In this document: positions 31,830 to 44,670 of the stretch, piece by piece | Position numbering within the stretch: position 1 is the first letter of the stretch | How the letters are laid out: every line of letters starts with the position of its first letter | From: Platerodrilus igneus | Taxonomy: Eukaryota; Arthropoda; Insecta; Coleoptera; Lycidae | Direction of reading: 5' to 3' | Assembly: GCA_036346225.1 (NCBI GenBank) | Contig: JARFIW010000003.1 | Span: 8,083,501-8,147,500, forward strand | DNA length: 64,000 nucleotides | Translations under genes and position numbers: made by a program | The notes under the pieces: generated by a model | Told to the model about the DNA's origin: nothing | The model's input: the letters and a program-made list of their open reading frames with translations, nothing else | The model's database searches: none

Positions 31830-33869
31830 CAACTGTGTATACAGAAAATAGGAACAATTTATTTACGCGTCAAATTAATCAGTTTAGATAGTGAAAATGG
31901 ACGGTTATTAAGATATTTTTATATTTCTAAATCAGAAGGTTAAAATTACATAAAGGGAGGAAGCTTTAGAGTACATGAAAACTCAAGAATACGCATAATT
32001 AGTTGTAATAGTTTAAATCAAGCGCATGGGATAAGAAACGTAGTGTTTGAGTATAGAAAATCAATAATTTAAACGCATACTTCCATTTAAATAAACGAAA
32101 CGTTTGTTATACAATTCCCAGGAAGTGCTAAAACTCGAAATTATTATTTTAAACGGATAGTTTACTTCAAAGAAACGCCTGTTAGTTAAATGTCAAGTTC
32201 AAGAAACTAAAATATACGTTGAGACAAAATTCTAGAGAATTGTTTGTAACGGTCGGTACGACAAGCTGTTAAAATAACAAATGCTTTGAAGATGAAGTGA
32301 AATGAAATATCCATAATGTAAAACAGACAGAGAACACGTATAATAAAACGTTGGTTAATATACTCGTCTAAAATAAGCAGTAGATTTGGAGGCCAACCAC
32401 AATATCGATTTTCTGTAAATTGAGAGGGGTTCTAAAAGAGCCAATAAATATTGGTGAAACAAAGAAAGGTAGCCAGGAGGTTGAACGATAAAACGGGGGA
32501 AAGCAATATAATTGGTCGAAAGCTAAAAGTTTTGAGAAGCTCGTGTCGGTTAGAGGTGTTGAGCAAATTTCTATGTAACAGCACGGTAAACTTGGAATTT
32601 TTCAGACGTTGAAGTTCGTTACAAACAAAATATTAAGAATCGGTTTGGAAAATAAGCTTTTCGATGAAAAGAGGGTCCGTGAAGGGGTATTCAAAAGCGT
32701 ATAAATACACTGGGAGAAGTAGGATAGCTCTCAGGTCTTAGATCTTATATCTTAGACTTTATATCAATTACGTGCTCTGATTGTCGCTTATTAGTTGAAG
32801 TATTAGACAACTTCCTATTTAAACGTGTGTAAAAACTGTTAGTAACGTACCGGTAACGTATTAAAAGTGTGATTTGCACAAGTGGATGCTAGCTTATCAA
32901 AGGTGCTGTTACTACACGCTACAATCTGATGATAGGATGGTACTTGGGTAAGCGAATTGAGATTTTTGAAACTAGTATGCGTGAAGTGTAGTGATTATGG
33001 AAAGTTAAGTTTGGTCGAGATATTATCCAGGTGAAAATACTAAAGGTGGTTGTAGGGATTTGCATAGCTAGTGGACATGAGTTTGATCCAGGTATAGTCA
33101 CGAAGTGTATGGACACAATGACGAGGGTTTTGGAATACATCTTTAGAAGTAACGAGGGAAGAAGCTTACTCCAGGTAAAGAAAATTAATTTCTTGTTTTT
33201 GCTTGAACATTTGTGCTGGTACGTGCTTGAGTGTTTTGACTTATTGGGGGTGTATTTCATTACCATAAAAACCCATTTAAAAGGGTATATGTAAAGGACA
33301 ATCGATATTGATTATTTAAAAATGTTTATTAATGACATAAAAATGTTGTTGTAAGGAGTAAACGGGTCTTTAGCTTTATTTTAAACAAAAATGCGATGTG
33401 TAAACGCATTTAGAGTAACTGGGTTATACTGAGTTCAAAATAGACCAGAATTAAAATCAATTTAGGGTTACACGACGGGCCAATCTACTCGTCTAAAATA
33501 AAATTGTTGGAATATATTAAAATTATGAAATTTTAAAAAGATTTAAAGATTGAGATGGTAACATTTTAGGGAACTGTATATACAAATGTGTAAATATTTT
33601 CGTGCTAATGGAAACTTGTTAACATGTGTAAATAAAAAGGTTGTATGTCTTGTTGCATTATTTGTGTAGTAATTTCAATTGACTGTATATGTGAGAAAGA
33701 GTGAATTTAAGATGGTTGGTATCCAAGAAGAAGCAGATTTTAGAACTAGCCAGGGTGTGCAGAAATGAGGCGTTCCAAAGGTATTGCAAGAAATTTTTTT
33801 TTATTAAAATTTCAGAAATTTTTTATGACTGCACAACAGAGGCGATCCCGAAGGTTCCGAAATCCACTG

Positions 33870-33908
<39 letters not shown>

Positions 33909-35650
33909 TAGTGGATTTAAAGGGTTAAATTTGGGGTCAACAATGCAATTTCCTAACACCCCGTATAGAGAAAGGAACCATTTATATACGTGCAAAATTA
34001 ATTTTATTTATTTAATTTAATTTAACAAGTATTGACATAATTTTATAATTAGAGAATAGAAGGTAATAGATTCATAAAGAAAATCAATTGTATAAGCCAA
34101 TAAAAATTATTAATTAATTTAATTCATTTTAATTTAAGGGGTTATAACGTCAGAAAACGCAGCAGAGCATGAAAAATCAATAATCTCAAGGCGAAAAGCT
34201 TTCTTAACAAACAGACAGATGTCGGTTATATAAAAATACTGTGAAACGTAAGCTCCTAGAAATGTTATTTTAAACGATCATTAATTAGGCACAGCTGCAC
34301 GTTGGGAAGGTCACCTTCCCAATGTAGATAACAAAGCAAGCTTCGAGGAATATTGTTTAACCGTCGGTGGTTTCGTAATAAACACTAACAAGAGCGGCTT
34401 AAAGAGCAAAAAGGATGCACAATTAAGAACATGCTACAGAATGAGGCAGGCATAAAAACATGCATTATAGTAGGCACGTATTCGCTCCACGTGGAGTAGA
34501 CATAAAGACTCGGGCAGTAATATCGATTTTCTACCACTCAAGCAAGGTTAGAACGCCACATCCAATATGCATAAGACAGAAATAAAGATATCACAGGCGG
34601 AGTTTTTAAGACGTCACTGAAATGTATCATTGGTCGAAATAGATAGGTTTAGAACAGAGGAACACGCGACAGGTGGATGTGATAGTTTGTCTGATATTGC
34701 GTGTTGAGGCGGGAATATTTCTAGGAGTTAAAGACGGTTAGGTAAAATTTGCGGAAATGTTATTTTGCTATTAGGTATTTCGCGTAAAGTGGATCCGGGA
34801 AGGTTAAATTTTGAACCGTATATATACGAGAAGTAAATTAATAGGGCTCTCTTTAATTTTGCATCGCTTAACGACTTACAAAAATTGACTGACGAAGCTT
34901 GTAAGTATTACAAATTTTGCAAAATTCAATAGTACAGTATTAGATTGTTTGTGGCCTTATAGTTAGGAACGCGAATAGTGTCGAGTTTATTTAAAATTTA
35001 ACCGAGGTCCAACGTATATTTTAACAAGCTCGTAAATTATTAATGCGATAATAAACAAGTGTAATATACATGAATTTGGATATTGAAATAGATATTGAAT
35101 GGGTAGCACCAAGCGCAGCTTAGAGTGCGTTCATCTTTAAACGGAGATGGAAACGTCAAGTTTTTCCAGGTAACGCATTAGAATTTGCTGTTTTTTTATA
35201 AACTGTTGAAATTATTTGTAATGTGTGAGAGTGAACTTTGATGGTATTTTACGGTATTGAAAAAGATACGTATAGCTGACTATTAATATGGTATTTTGAA
35301 TATAAAACAAAAGGTGTACGTAAAGCTTATTGATTTGCTTGATGAATTTAAATTTAACTGTTAAAAATATATGTTTTTTTTAAAGTTTCTAGTAATAGTA
35401 TGCAAAGTGGAAAGCATACATTAATAAACTGGGTTATCATGAGCTCACCATACTCCAGTGTGTAGTAGAAATAAAGATAAGGTATTATTTGGGACGCATT
35501 TACTCTTGTTGCATTAAATGTGTTTAAAATTTCAATTTTAAAAACAAAGGACTTTACAAAGATAACATTTATTGAGGTGTAACTTGAGCACCGAACTGTA
35601 AATAACTTTGAATTATTATTTGTAAATAGTGGTTAATAAATATTGTATGA
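31830..35650 (+). repeat. Two tandem, diverged copies of a long (about 2 kb) LTR-like sequence
   Basis: Co-linear matching landmarks recur about 2.1 kb apart: GAACAATTTATTTACG… (31850) and GAACCATTTATATACG… (33971); GAAAATCAATAATTTAAA (32056) and GAAAAATCAATAATCTCAA (34170); ATTATTATTTTAAACG (32140) and ATGTTATTTTAAACGATC (34262); ATTGGTCGAAA (32512 and 34631); a TATA region with downstream GCTCTC (32699 and 34817); AACTGGGTTAT (33418 and 35430). No internal coding sequence. Most likely old LTRs of a family related to Gypsy element B. Confidence 0.55.
33872..33905. repeat. (TA)n microsatellite
   Basis: TA run at the junction between the two long LTR-like copies; a matching short TA run lies at 35921-35943 just before the LTR of element B. 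Confidence 0.9.
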
Positions 35651-35945
35651 TTGTTGTATTATTTTGTGATTTTATTGAATGGTGTGAACGGTAAAGAGAA
35701 TGAGAGTATATTTAGATATACGAGAAGAAGCACAGCTGAGCTAGTCAGAGAAGCTGCTGAAGAAATTAATTTGATAGAGCAGAAAGCGGGTAAGAAAAAT
35801 TTTGTGAATTTTTATATTTGTGAAAATTTTTTTTTGAACTGGCGAGGTACCAGAGCATGAGCTCGAATGTTTTTAGAAAGTAGCAGTTCCTGTTACCTAA
35901 AAATGGCAGTTTCACGGCAATATATATATATATATATATATATTT

Positions 35946-38392
35946 CTGTAAAATGTAAATGTTAAAATTGATTAGATAATTCATTGGATAATTTATTTCA
36001 AGTTTCCGCAAGCAAATAGCAAAAAACAACAATTTTTAACGCATTGCGAACCCTTAGGATAGAATTTAATTCGGATAAAGAACTTTAAGGATGCTTAGAT
36101 GCAAAGTATCAAAAACTTTTATAATCAATTGCAGATGTAAATATTTGTTAACGTGCAGTGGAAAAGGAGCACGTAAAATTATAGCAGATTGGATGTATAG
36201 TAGTCAAAAGCTCTTCAAATTCGTTTACCGTAAAAACAGGAATTCTAACGTCATAATCAAGGAAGTTGAAATATTAATTTTTATAAATTAACAGGTATAA
36301 TAAATGTAAATATTATTAGCGATCATATTTAATCATAGTTTATAAAGTGTAAATATAATTGGTAAAACGTTGGCATTTGTATAACTTTCAAAAGCTTAAT
36401 TATAGCAAAAGAGGAGAGGTGGCCGTTACTATGTTTGATAAACAGTGTGTAGAAAAAGATATTTTCCCAGTATTATTTATAAAAAATGTGAAAGTGTGTG
36501 AGAAAAAGAAGCTTAACGGTTACCGGTTCTAGTAAATTCGAATAAAGAGAGGCAGACAAACAACACGTTCTTAGTATTTGTTTACGAGTTTGAAAGTCGC
36601 TTTGGTCAGGGATTTCTTAATATTGTTGTAAATCAGTTCTACGGTGGCTAGATTCTAGGGATTTAAGCAGAAAAAATCTGCACAAATAACCGTTGGAAAG
36701 AGGCAGTGTTAATAGGAGGCATAGAAACAGGACAAATATATCATGTGATAGGTGTTTGTTGGGGAAAATGCAGGGAGACAGAGGAAGATTAGATTTAATA
36801 GGTATGAGTGAGATGCCGCATGTTTCTATAAACATCATTTGAAGATTGTAATATTTTAGTGGGGAATAATGTAGATAGGTTACACATGCAAGCTGCTAAA
36901 GAGAATCAGAGATGTGTAAATGAGACAGGATTATTTGAATTGCTTGGAGAAGGCTATTGCGGCAAGGACAGGAACAAATTGAAAATAAAGTAGGGAATAG
37001 AAGATTGTGTGTGTTGGATAAAAGGAGACAGATAGTTCCGTAGAAGGGGTGTTTGATATAAACGTTTGGGAGTAGTGGCTAAGATTCGACGAAGTAGATA
37101 TACGTTGGGACGCGAAACTTGTTCTTTCATGGAAAAGTTTATATCGTCAAAATTCTGAGATTTCGGTGGCAGTTTATATTAGGGTAGAAATTTACAGAGA
37201 ACTGGTGGAGGCTAAACTAGTGTTTTCGGAATTAAAGTGGCAGTTGAAAGTTTGTGTGTGAGGGGTTTTTAAAATATGTGTTAACCGTTTAAAATTTTAC
37301 TAAGAAGGCTGTTTTGTATCAACGGAGTTGAAGATTGAGAGGGGCAGAAATAGCTATATAAACACCAGCAGGTGGTAGTAGGGCTCTCTCTTTTGATTTT
37401 CATCGACGCGTTCGCTAATAATGCTGAACAAGTAATTATATAGTACTTGAAATGAAATTTATACACAAGTTGGTGTAGAGTTTGTACTAGCAGTACACTA
37501 ATTAACGAGATAGATAGTGTAAAGATCCGAAGCATACTTGATGAAAGTAAGTACAAACTGCTTTATATATGGTTGTTGGTGCAAGACATGCACAAAAATG
37601 CCGTAGAGATTGTTGATGGATCGATTTGGTGGTTTATCAATGGTAAATTGGATCAGTAGCAGATTTGGTGGAATTTGGCTGTATCGTCTAGTGGTGAATA
37701 AGAGAATAGAGTACCAGCTTGCAATCTAGAATGGTATAATACAAGTTGGGGAAGTTCCCGAACGTGTAGTCATAGATGAGGGCAAAGGTCATCGATAGGA
37801 TGATTGTGGATACATGTTTGGTGGTGCATTTCAGGTAACAGATCTTTGTATATAATTGCTTTTGTGGATTTATTTGGTACGTAAAGACATTTATGCCTTA
37901 TGGGTATATTTCTATAAATTTAATGGACAAAAGAGGTACCGAATAAACTTCTAAGATTTATTATTTGACCATATTTTTATATGGGAATTTTATGTGTAAA
38001 ATAATTTGTGTAATATTTGTTTATATACAAGGTAAGGGACTTATGGTATTTTGTTGTGCGAAAATTACTACGACTGTTTATAGGTTTTACTATGGGCTCT
38101 TATTACACTTGAGGAAATGTAAGGTTTATGAAAAAGCCCTGTTACTTTTAAACTAAAGTTTTTTTACTTATCGAATAAAATTTAATCAGAAAATATTTGA
38201 AAAAAGGCTGTATTAGTGCAAAGGAGAATGTTTGTAATTTGTAATTAACCAATGTTTGAATTAAGAATTGATGAGAATTTTTGGTGTAGAATTTTTCTAT
38301 TAATAAATCGTTACTCTAGCCGCGTTTGTTTTTGTAGAATAGTATGGTAGTATATTTCAGATAGCAACTGAGCAGTCGTGGAGAACTTCTTA
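35946..38392 (+). repeat. Probable 5' LTR of Gypsy element B
   Basis: The first 417 bp (35946-36362) recur as a direct repeat at 41572-41971 on the far side of the coding region, as an LTR should. A promoter-like CTATATAAACACC with GGGCTCTCTCTTTTGATTTT downstream (37351-37405) parallels the TATA/GGGCTCTCT regions of the upstream LTR-like copies. The 3' boundary is unclear; the untranslated leader begins before 38393. Open frames inside are not recognisable. Confidence 0.5.
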
Positions 38393-38498
38393 GATGAATT
38401 TAGAGATTTGAGGTATAAGCAGCAAAAAGGTGGAATTGGCTTTAGTAACCAGCCTCCAGAGACACAGGTAAATTTAGCAGCTAAACCTCAACGCAAAA

Positions 38499-38728
38499 TG
38501 TCGACCCAATTGTGGGTCTTAGCTTTCAGAACAAAATGGCGCCCAACGCGTTGCTTTAGAACAAAATTAAATTTTGCAGCAAAATGGCGCCCAACGGTGG
38601 GGTTCGAGTCAACAGACGGAAAATGCAGAACAAAATGACATCCCAACAGCGGGGCTCGAATTAGTTACCGATAACAGCCCAAGAAAGAATACAAAAAAAT
38701 GGCGACCCGGACGTGAGGGGCTCGAATT
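38499..38728 (+). promoter_or_regulatory. Array of five tRNA-Lys primer-site-like motifs
   Basis: Motifs beginning TG(G/T)CG(C/A)CC… start at 38499, 38537, 38585, 38636 and 38700. The best are TGGCGCCCAACGGTGGGGTT and the last, which ends GAGGGGCTCGAATT. Insect tRNA-Lys ends …TTCGAGCCCCACGTTGGGCG plus CCA, so the complement is TGGCGCCCAACGTGGGGCTC and the match continues into the T loop. Each copy is preceded by AAAAT or CAAAAT. Confidence 0.75.
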
Positions 38729-38904
38729 CAATTAAATAGAATTTCTTTCAGAAAACTGACGACCTGGAGATTAGGGTTAATTGTGCTGCAGATTTTGGTA
38801 AATATTACTAAGTTTTGTGTGTGTAAGCGTAGTGTTGTGAACATATGTTGAGGAAAAAGTAGTCAAGGAGTCAAAGAGTAGAAATTGGAAGCAATGAGAG
38901 CGCT

Positions 38905-40190
38905 TTGTTTGATAAACCGGAACCAAAAATGAAGGAAGCAGGAGGTAGTAGGAATCAGTCAAAAACGGAATCGGGAGAACAAGAGAACGAATTAATAATA
39001 AAAATGCTAGATAGAATAAGTGAAGAGTCGAATAGAAAGTTAGAAAGAATGACTGAAAGTTTAAGTGAAAAGATAGATAAATCAGCTAAAGGATTTAGTG
39101 ATTTTAAAAATAGTTTGATGGTAAAAATGGAGGAAGTGGAAATGCGAGTTGAACGGAATGAAAGAGATATAGTTGGAATAGGAACAGGAAATAGAACAGC
39201 TAAAAACGGAAGTGAGAGTTTTTGTGGGAAAGAAATTAACAATAAAATGACTGAAGTAAGTGATTCATGTAAGTATCAGTTAGGGAGATTTGAGAAAGAA
39301 GTTAGCAGGATCAAGCAAAATATGACGGCTTTAACGGGGGATGGACTGAAGTTTTTCACAAACAATGTATCCCTGGACCAACATATAAAATTTTATGGGG
39401 ATAATCAGATGAACCTTCAAATATTCGTTAATTAGTAATTTATATGATGAGCAGCTCAAGTTAAACATTGTAAAGGCATTATTAAAGGACAATGCTAAGG
39501 CATGGTACAACTTAGTAGGACAAGACATAGAATCATATATAGACCTTGTGGAAAAATGTTTAAAACATAATTGGGGTGATTATAAGCAAGACCAAGTGAG
39601 AGACGACTTGATCACAGGAAAGTATAAGGGGGAACTTGCGGGATCTAGGGAGCAGTATGCAATCAGAAAATATAGCGTAGCGAAACCGTTAATTCCGCCG
39701 TTGACAGACAGACAAATAATTAAGTATCTATCTAGACATTTCGAAGTAGAGGTTAGGCAACATGTGGCGTTGCAGAATATATTGAACGGGAGAAATTCAT
39801 GGAGTACCTACAAAGGTATGATGATGTAAGTCCGGGAAGATTTAGAGAAAATAGGGACAGAAACGTAAACCAGGTTAGATTTGAGCATAGGGAAGAAAAC
39901 TTTAATAATAGACGAGGAATGAATTTCAACCAAAATTTTAAAAATAATTAGGAGCAAAGAAGTAATTTTTATAGAAGTATTAGTGGTGCAAGAGGTACGA
40001 GTCAAAGACCTGAAGTACAGCGTCAAAATAGCTCACCGGAGATAATTAGACCAAAAACAATTGTAAGGGCTAGTGACAGCGAAGTTAGAGATAGACCGGA
40101 GATTAGGAGGAGAACGTATGCTGAGGTAGTAGAGGGGCTGGCAGGACCAAGTAGTGAAACAAGGGAAAGGCAGGATTTTTAAGAAAAACA
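38905..40190 (+). pseudogene. Gypsy element B, gag
   Basis: The frame from 38905 (MFDKPEPKMKEAGGSR; the first Met may be earlier) encodes an acidic/basic N-terminus and a long helix with heptads (NRKLERMTESLSEKIDK, EEVEMRVERNERDIVG), typical of arthropod Gypsy gag. It breaks at about 39410; the capsid part continues in other frames: a KLNIVKALLKDNAKAWYNLV block (39450-39515), a frame at 39548-39829 with WGDYKQDQVRDDLI and LSRHFEVEVRQHV, and an Arg/Asn-rich nucleocapsid-like tail ending near 40181. No zinc knuckle is seen. At least four frame breaks. Confidence 0.72.
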
Positions 40191-40229
40191 AACCACTAGA
40201 AGTTAAAATCTGTAAATATGAACATCCAC

Positions 40230-41253
40230 GGAAATTTATGACGATTGAGGAGGAGTTAGAACCAGAAGTAGTAGAGAAAATTTGTTTGCCTATATTGAAA
40301 TTTTAAATCATAGTGTAGGTTTGTTGCTTGATTCAGGAGCAGAGGCTAGTTTAGTATCGGAGAAATACGTTAGAGAAATTAAAGGAGAAATTTGCGATAG
40401 GATTATGCCAATTAAAAGAAGTCATTTAGTAGTTCCGAAAAAAAAAATTTGCTGTAGTGATTAGTGTTGTAGTGTTAAAGATAGAAATAGGTACGTTAAG
40501 CTGTGAACAGGAATTTGTTGTTGTTCCTGTACTCAAATTTAAAAGAATCTTAGGTATGGATTGTATGATGAAGGTAGGTTTGATAATTGATATGGAAAAG
40601 AGATTTGTAAAGGTGAGGGATATGGTATTGCCCTGGCAGGCTAGTTATGATGTCACAGAAGGTGACGTGGGTTTAAGTGTTAATTTAATGGAGTTAGATG
40701 AGGGGGAAGTTAGAGAATTTGATACTGTTAAATGTCCAGAGGAGAAGTTATAACAAGTTCAAGCATTGTTAAAGAAACATTCTGAGTTAGTAAGGGTAGA
40801 AGCGAGCACAGCGCTAGGGTATGAGCATATTTTGGAAGTAGATAATTTTGATCCTTTAAAAAGATATCCGATGCCTTCAGCATATAGGGAGCAAGTAAAT
40901 CTTGAATTAACAAAAATGTTGAGTGGTGGCACGATCGAATTTTCAAGTACACCCGTTGGTTGTAGTCAATAAAGAAGGATAATAGCATTCGCTTGTGTTT
41001 AGATGCGAGGAAAATTATTCAACGGACTAAACCGCAATTTCATTGTCCACCATCCATGGACACACTTTTAACAAGGTTAAGTGATAAACTTATTTTCAGT
41101 AAGCTTGATTTGGGGAATTCTTTCTGGTTGATTCCGTTACATAAAAATTCTAGAAGTTACACAGAATTATCTGTAGAGGGAAAAGTTTATAATTTTAAGG
41201 TGATACCGTATGGTTTGTCTGAATCAAATATAGTAGAGGGATACAGTCAATGA
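40230..41253 (+). pseudogene. Gypsy element B, protease and reverse transcriptase N-terminal half
   Basis: Protease: LLLDSGAEASLVSEKYV (active site Asp-Ser-Gly kept, about 40327) and RILGMDCMMKVGLIID (about 40545), split by a shift near 40450. Reverse transcriptase: YPMPSAYREQVN, GGTIEFSSTP (40850-40950), CLDARKII (40993), FHCPPSMDTLLTRL, FSKLDLGNSFWLIPL (palm motif A), YNFKVIPYGLSES, then the sequence stops matching at 41253, before the catalytic FADD/YVDD box. RNase H and integrase are gone, except for a possible short basic tail at 41260-41380. Confidence 0.78.
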
Positions 41254-41384
41254 TTATTTAATATTTCGTAAAGTAGTTGTACAAATAGTGATAGAGATAG
41301 GAGAAGCAGTAAACGTTAAGGTCGTGAAATATGTTAGAAGGATAACTATCAGGATTGAGAAGAGAGTTAGGTTTAAGTAGTGAA

Positions 41385-41480
41385 TAGGTGTAAATATTAG
41401 TTGATATAGGTGTAAATAATAATTGATAGATATGAATAATAGTTGATAGATATAAATAATAGTTGGTAATAATAAGTGTA
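41385..41480. repeat. Degenerate 20-21 bp tandem repeat
   Basis: About four and a half units around TAGTTGATAGATATAAATAA. Confidence 0.75.
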
Positions 41481-41571
41481 CATACAAATAATTGATAATT
41501 TTAAGGATATTTGAATTCAAATGAAAACGCAAAAATTTGATTATTTTTTGTATTCATAAAAGGGGATTATT

Positions 41572-42089
41572 CTGTAAAACGTAAATGTTAAAATTGATTA
41601 GATGATTCATTGGACAATTTATTTCAAGTTTCCGCATGCAAATAGCAAAAAGCAACAATTTTTAACGCATTGCGAACCCTTAGGATAGAATTTAATTCGG
41701 ATAAAGAACTCTAAAGATGCTTAGATGCAAAGTAAAAAAACTTCAATTGCAGTTGTAAATATTTGTTAACGTGCAGTGGAAAAGCGAGCATCTTAAATTA
41801 TAGCATCTTGGATGTATAGTAGTCAAAAGCTTTTCAGATTCTTTTAGCGTAAAAATCGATAATTCTAGCGTCATAATCAAGGAAGTTTTCATGAATTAAC
41901 AGGTGTAAAAAATATAAATATCATTAGCGTGCATATTTAATCATAGTTTATTAAGCGTAAATATAATTGGTGATGAATTTAGAGTTATTAGGTATAAGCA
42001 GCAGAAAGCAGACTCCAGCGACAGGTAAATTCAGCAGCCAAACCTCATAACAAAATGTTAGCCCAATTATGCGTCTTAACTTTCAAAAC
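41572..42089 (+). repeat. Second LTR start fused to leader copy, Gypsy element B
   Basis: 41572-41971 repeats 35946-36362 and 41972-42089 repeats 38393-38531 (GATGAATTTAGAG through ACTTTCAAAAC). The two pieces are joined directly, so the 2 kb between them in the first copy is missing. Confidence 0.85.
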
Positions 42090-42094
42090 AATAT

Positions 42095-42425
42095 ATATGT
42101 GTGTGAGTGCGCGTGTGTGTGTGTGTGTGTGCGCGTGTGTGCGTGTGTGCGTGTGTGCGTGTGTGCATGTGTGCGTGTGTGCGTGTGTGCACGTGTGCGT
42201 GTGTGCGTGTGTGCGTGTGTGCGTGTGTGCGTGTGTGCGTGTGTGCGTGTGTGCGTGTGTGCGTGTGTGCATGTGTGCGTGTGTGCGTGTTTGCGTGTGT
42301 GCATGTATGCGTGTGTGCGTGTGTGCTTCTGTGCGTGTATGCGTGTGTGTGTGCGTGCGTGCGTGCTTGCGTGCGTGCTTGCATGTGTGTGTGCATGCGT
42401 GCGTGCGTGCGTGTGTGTGTATACA
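42095..42425. repeat. GTGTGCGT 8 bp satellite
   Basis: About 330 bp of an 8 bp unit with variants (GCATGT, GCTTGC). Lacking stop codons, it gives open frames in every direction; none is a gene. Confidence 0.97.
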
Positions 42426-42429
42426 TATA

Positions 42430-44210
42430 AAATCCGTAAGCATTGTTTGGATAGTTGTACCAAAAAGTTGCTTATCTTAGATATGAAAAAGTACTATACT
42501 TAACTGGTTTAAGCACTCGAACAATAAAATATGTTTTTAGTCCCGCTATCCTCAATGATTCTTCTCTTTTCTCTCCATAGGCTGGCTCCACCTCGAATTC
42601 TCCACTTAGAAAAGATAACGTTGTGGCTGATATGTGCACCTTTCTAAATTGAAAAACAAAATGAACAAAATGATTTAGAATAAAAATTCCAAATTAAACG
42701 AATATATTCTGCGAAAGAACGGAAGTAAAGTCTGTGTGCTTAGATTAAGTAGACGGCTTTCAAGAATTGGAAAATATGTTATGAAGTTGTGAATTCCGAA
42801 ATAAAATTTTGCATTTTGCAGAGTGCGCAGTTTAATAAAGCTGTACTATAGGCGCGGGAGCTTTTTGATTGAATAAAATACAATTTAAGTAAAAACTCAC
42901 TTCTCATAACGTTAGTAAAAGAGGGATTAATAGAGGAACCTTATCTGTTGATTGTTTGCTTTTTGTCTTTTACTATTGCGTTGCTTTGATGGAAGTAGCT
43001 CTTATAGAGCGTGTTTATGAGTTGTTACACCAAACATTTCCGTTAACTTATTAAAATATTAAAACTCTATTTAGTTTATTATTATTATACTTAAGCTAAA
43101 AAGCTGTTTTTTAAAGGAATTGAATGGTGCTTTAATTTGGAATCATGTAAAAGAGGAGAATCTAATATGAATTCATGGTACAAGAAAAAGATATGTTATA
43201 ATTGAAAACATGTGGTAAAATACACAGTCCGCTTTTGCTATCAGGTTATTGAAAACATTTTCATGTGATTTAATCGTGTGTTAACATAAGGGTGATGAAA
43301 TTTTGTTTTTTTTAATTATGCTTTTTTATTATTTAAGATATTTCTGTTTTATGTGACAAGGATTAATTTATTTTGAGATTTTCATTTATGATGGAGGTTT
43401 TTTTAAAGGCCACGGATTTTATTATTTATTACACAGGTCTTATTCTGGTAACTGATCAATTAGAATATGAGGTAAGATGTTAAAGAAAGGGCGACCTTGT
43501 AATATTTATCCTTGAAAATGGTACAGTGTAAAATACTTATTAACAGAGTAAGAGTATAATTTTGCCTTGTAAGTTTGTAATTATATAAGTAACAATTTGT
43601 TCTTATAAAATAACTATTTTTTGGTGATGTATTTAATTTCCTAATTTTGGGAGATGTTTGTTAACGATATGGAATGATAATATCCTTTTTAATTTGTAAA
43701 TTATTATTTTGATTTTGTAAGCAACAATTTTGATTTTGAAAGATGACCTTGGTTTTGTATAGAGTTATAGAATTTTCAAAGACGTTATTTTATATTCCAT
43801 AATGTTCTTCATGTATAAATCTCTAATTCAACGACACTATATGTATTCACTCCGACGCCAGAGGTTCGCTCTTTTGAAATTTATATTTTGTTTAGTAGTT
43901 TCATATTTTTAATTTTGACGAGGATGAAAAATCAATGTTTGCGATAGGTTTACAGGTTTCCATCCATTGCGTCGAATGCTTGTTCGGCATGCTGATAAAT
44001 GTAGATAAACTTGTTATTCTTTAAATTGTTAGTGATTAGCAACTAGCCCAACATATGGCGCACTGCGTTACAGAGAGTTATCTAATGTTCAAATATAATT
44101 TATCCTTCAATTTAAACAATGTAAGTTAATTAAATAATGCGCCTACCCTATTTAATTTATTTGTATATATGCATCTGTATATCAGGCAATTATTGGCACC
44201 TTATGGTATT
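42430..44210. other. Intron sequence, no gene seen
   Basis: AT-rich, T-rich on the plus strand from 43280; no coding pattern or repeat that I can pair. Confidence 0.5.
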
Positions 44211-44214
44211 TGTC

Positions 44215-44670
44215 ATGAGTTATAACTATGTCTGCTTTAGTTCAAATTTCTGTGATGGGACTACCTTTCCTAAAACCTATACAGTGAGACGAAGTACAAT
44301 AAGAAATTTAATAATAAATTGACGGATTCGCTTCATTACATGTCGGTTTTGTACTCCAGATCAGTAGCTTAGGATAGCGGGTCACATCGAGAATGAATTA
44401 TGCTGACTGGCTTTTGAAAGACGATACCTTGTTTCCACCATCTCGATTGGTCGAAAAAACGTCACATATATACTACACAGCTGTAAAAATTATTCTAGAG
44501 TTCCCTTTACACAATATAAAAAGCTATTTTTAAGAAAACGCAAAGGTATTTCACAGAATCAAGTTTATTACAATTAAGTTACACAAATATTTGTACTAAC
44601 TTAATTAATAAATACAATAATATCCTAAAACTAATTATTAATATAAATAATTTGCGAAACAATTTTGTAA
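44215..44670 (+). repeat. Dispersed repeat family C, copy 1
   Basis: Diverged match to 51655-52110: GAGTTATAA…TCAAATTTCTGTG, CTTTCCTAAAAC, GCATCGAGAATGAATT, TTCCACCAT, CACAATATA.AAGCT and TGCGAAACAATTTT recur in the same order. Confidence 0.7.

Noticed and set aside
42045..42503. Six overlapping open frames of 100-144 codons on both strands
   Set aside because: They are translations of the GTGTGCGT satellite, which simply lacks stop codons.
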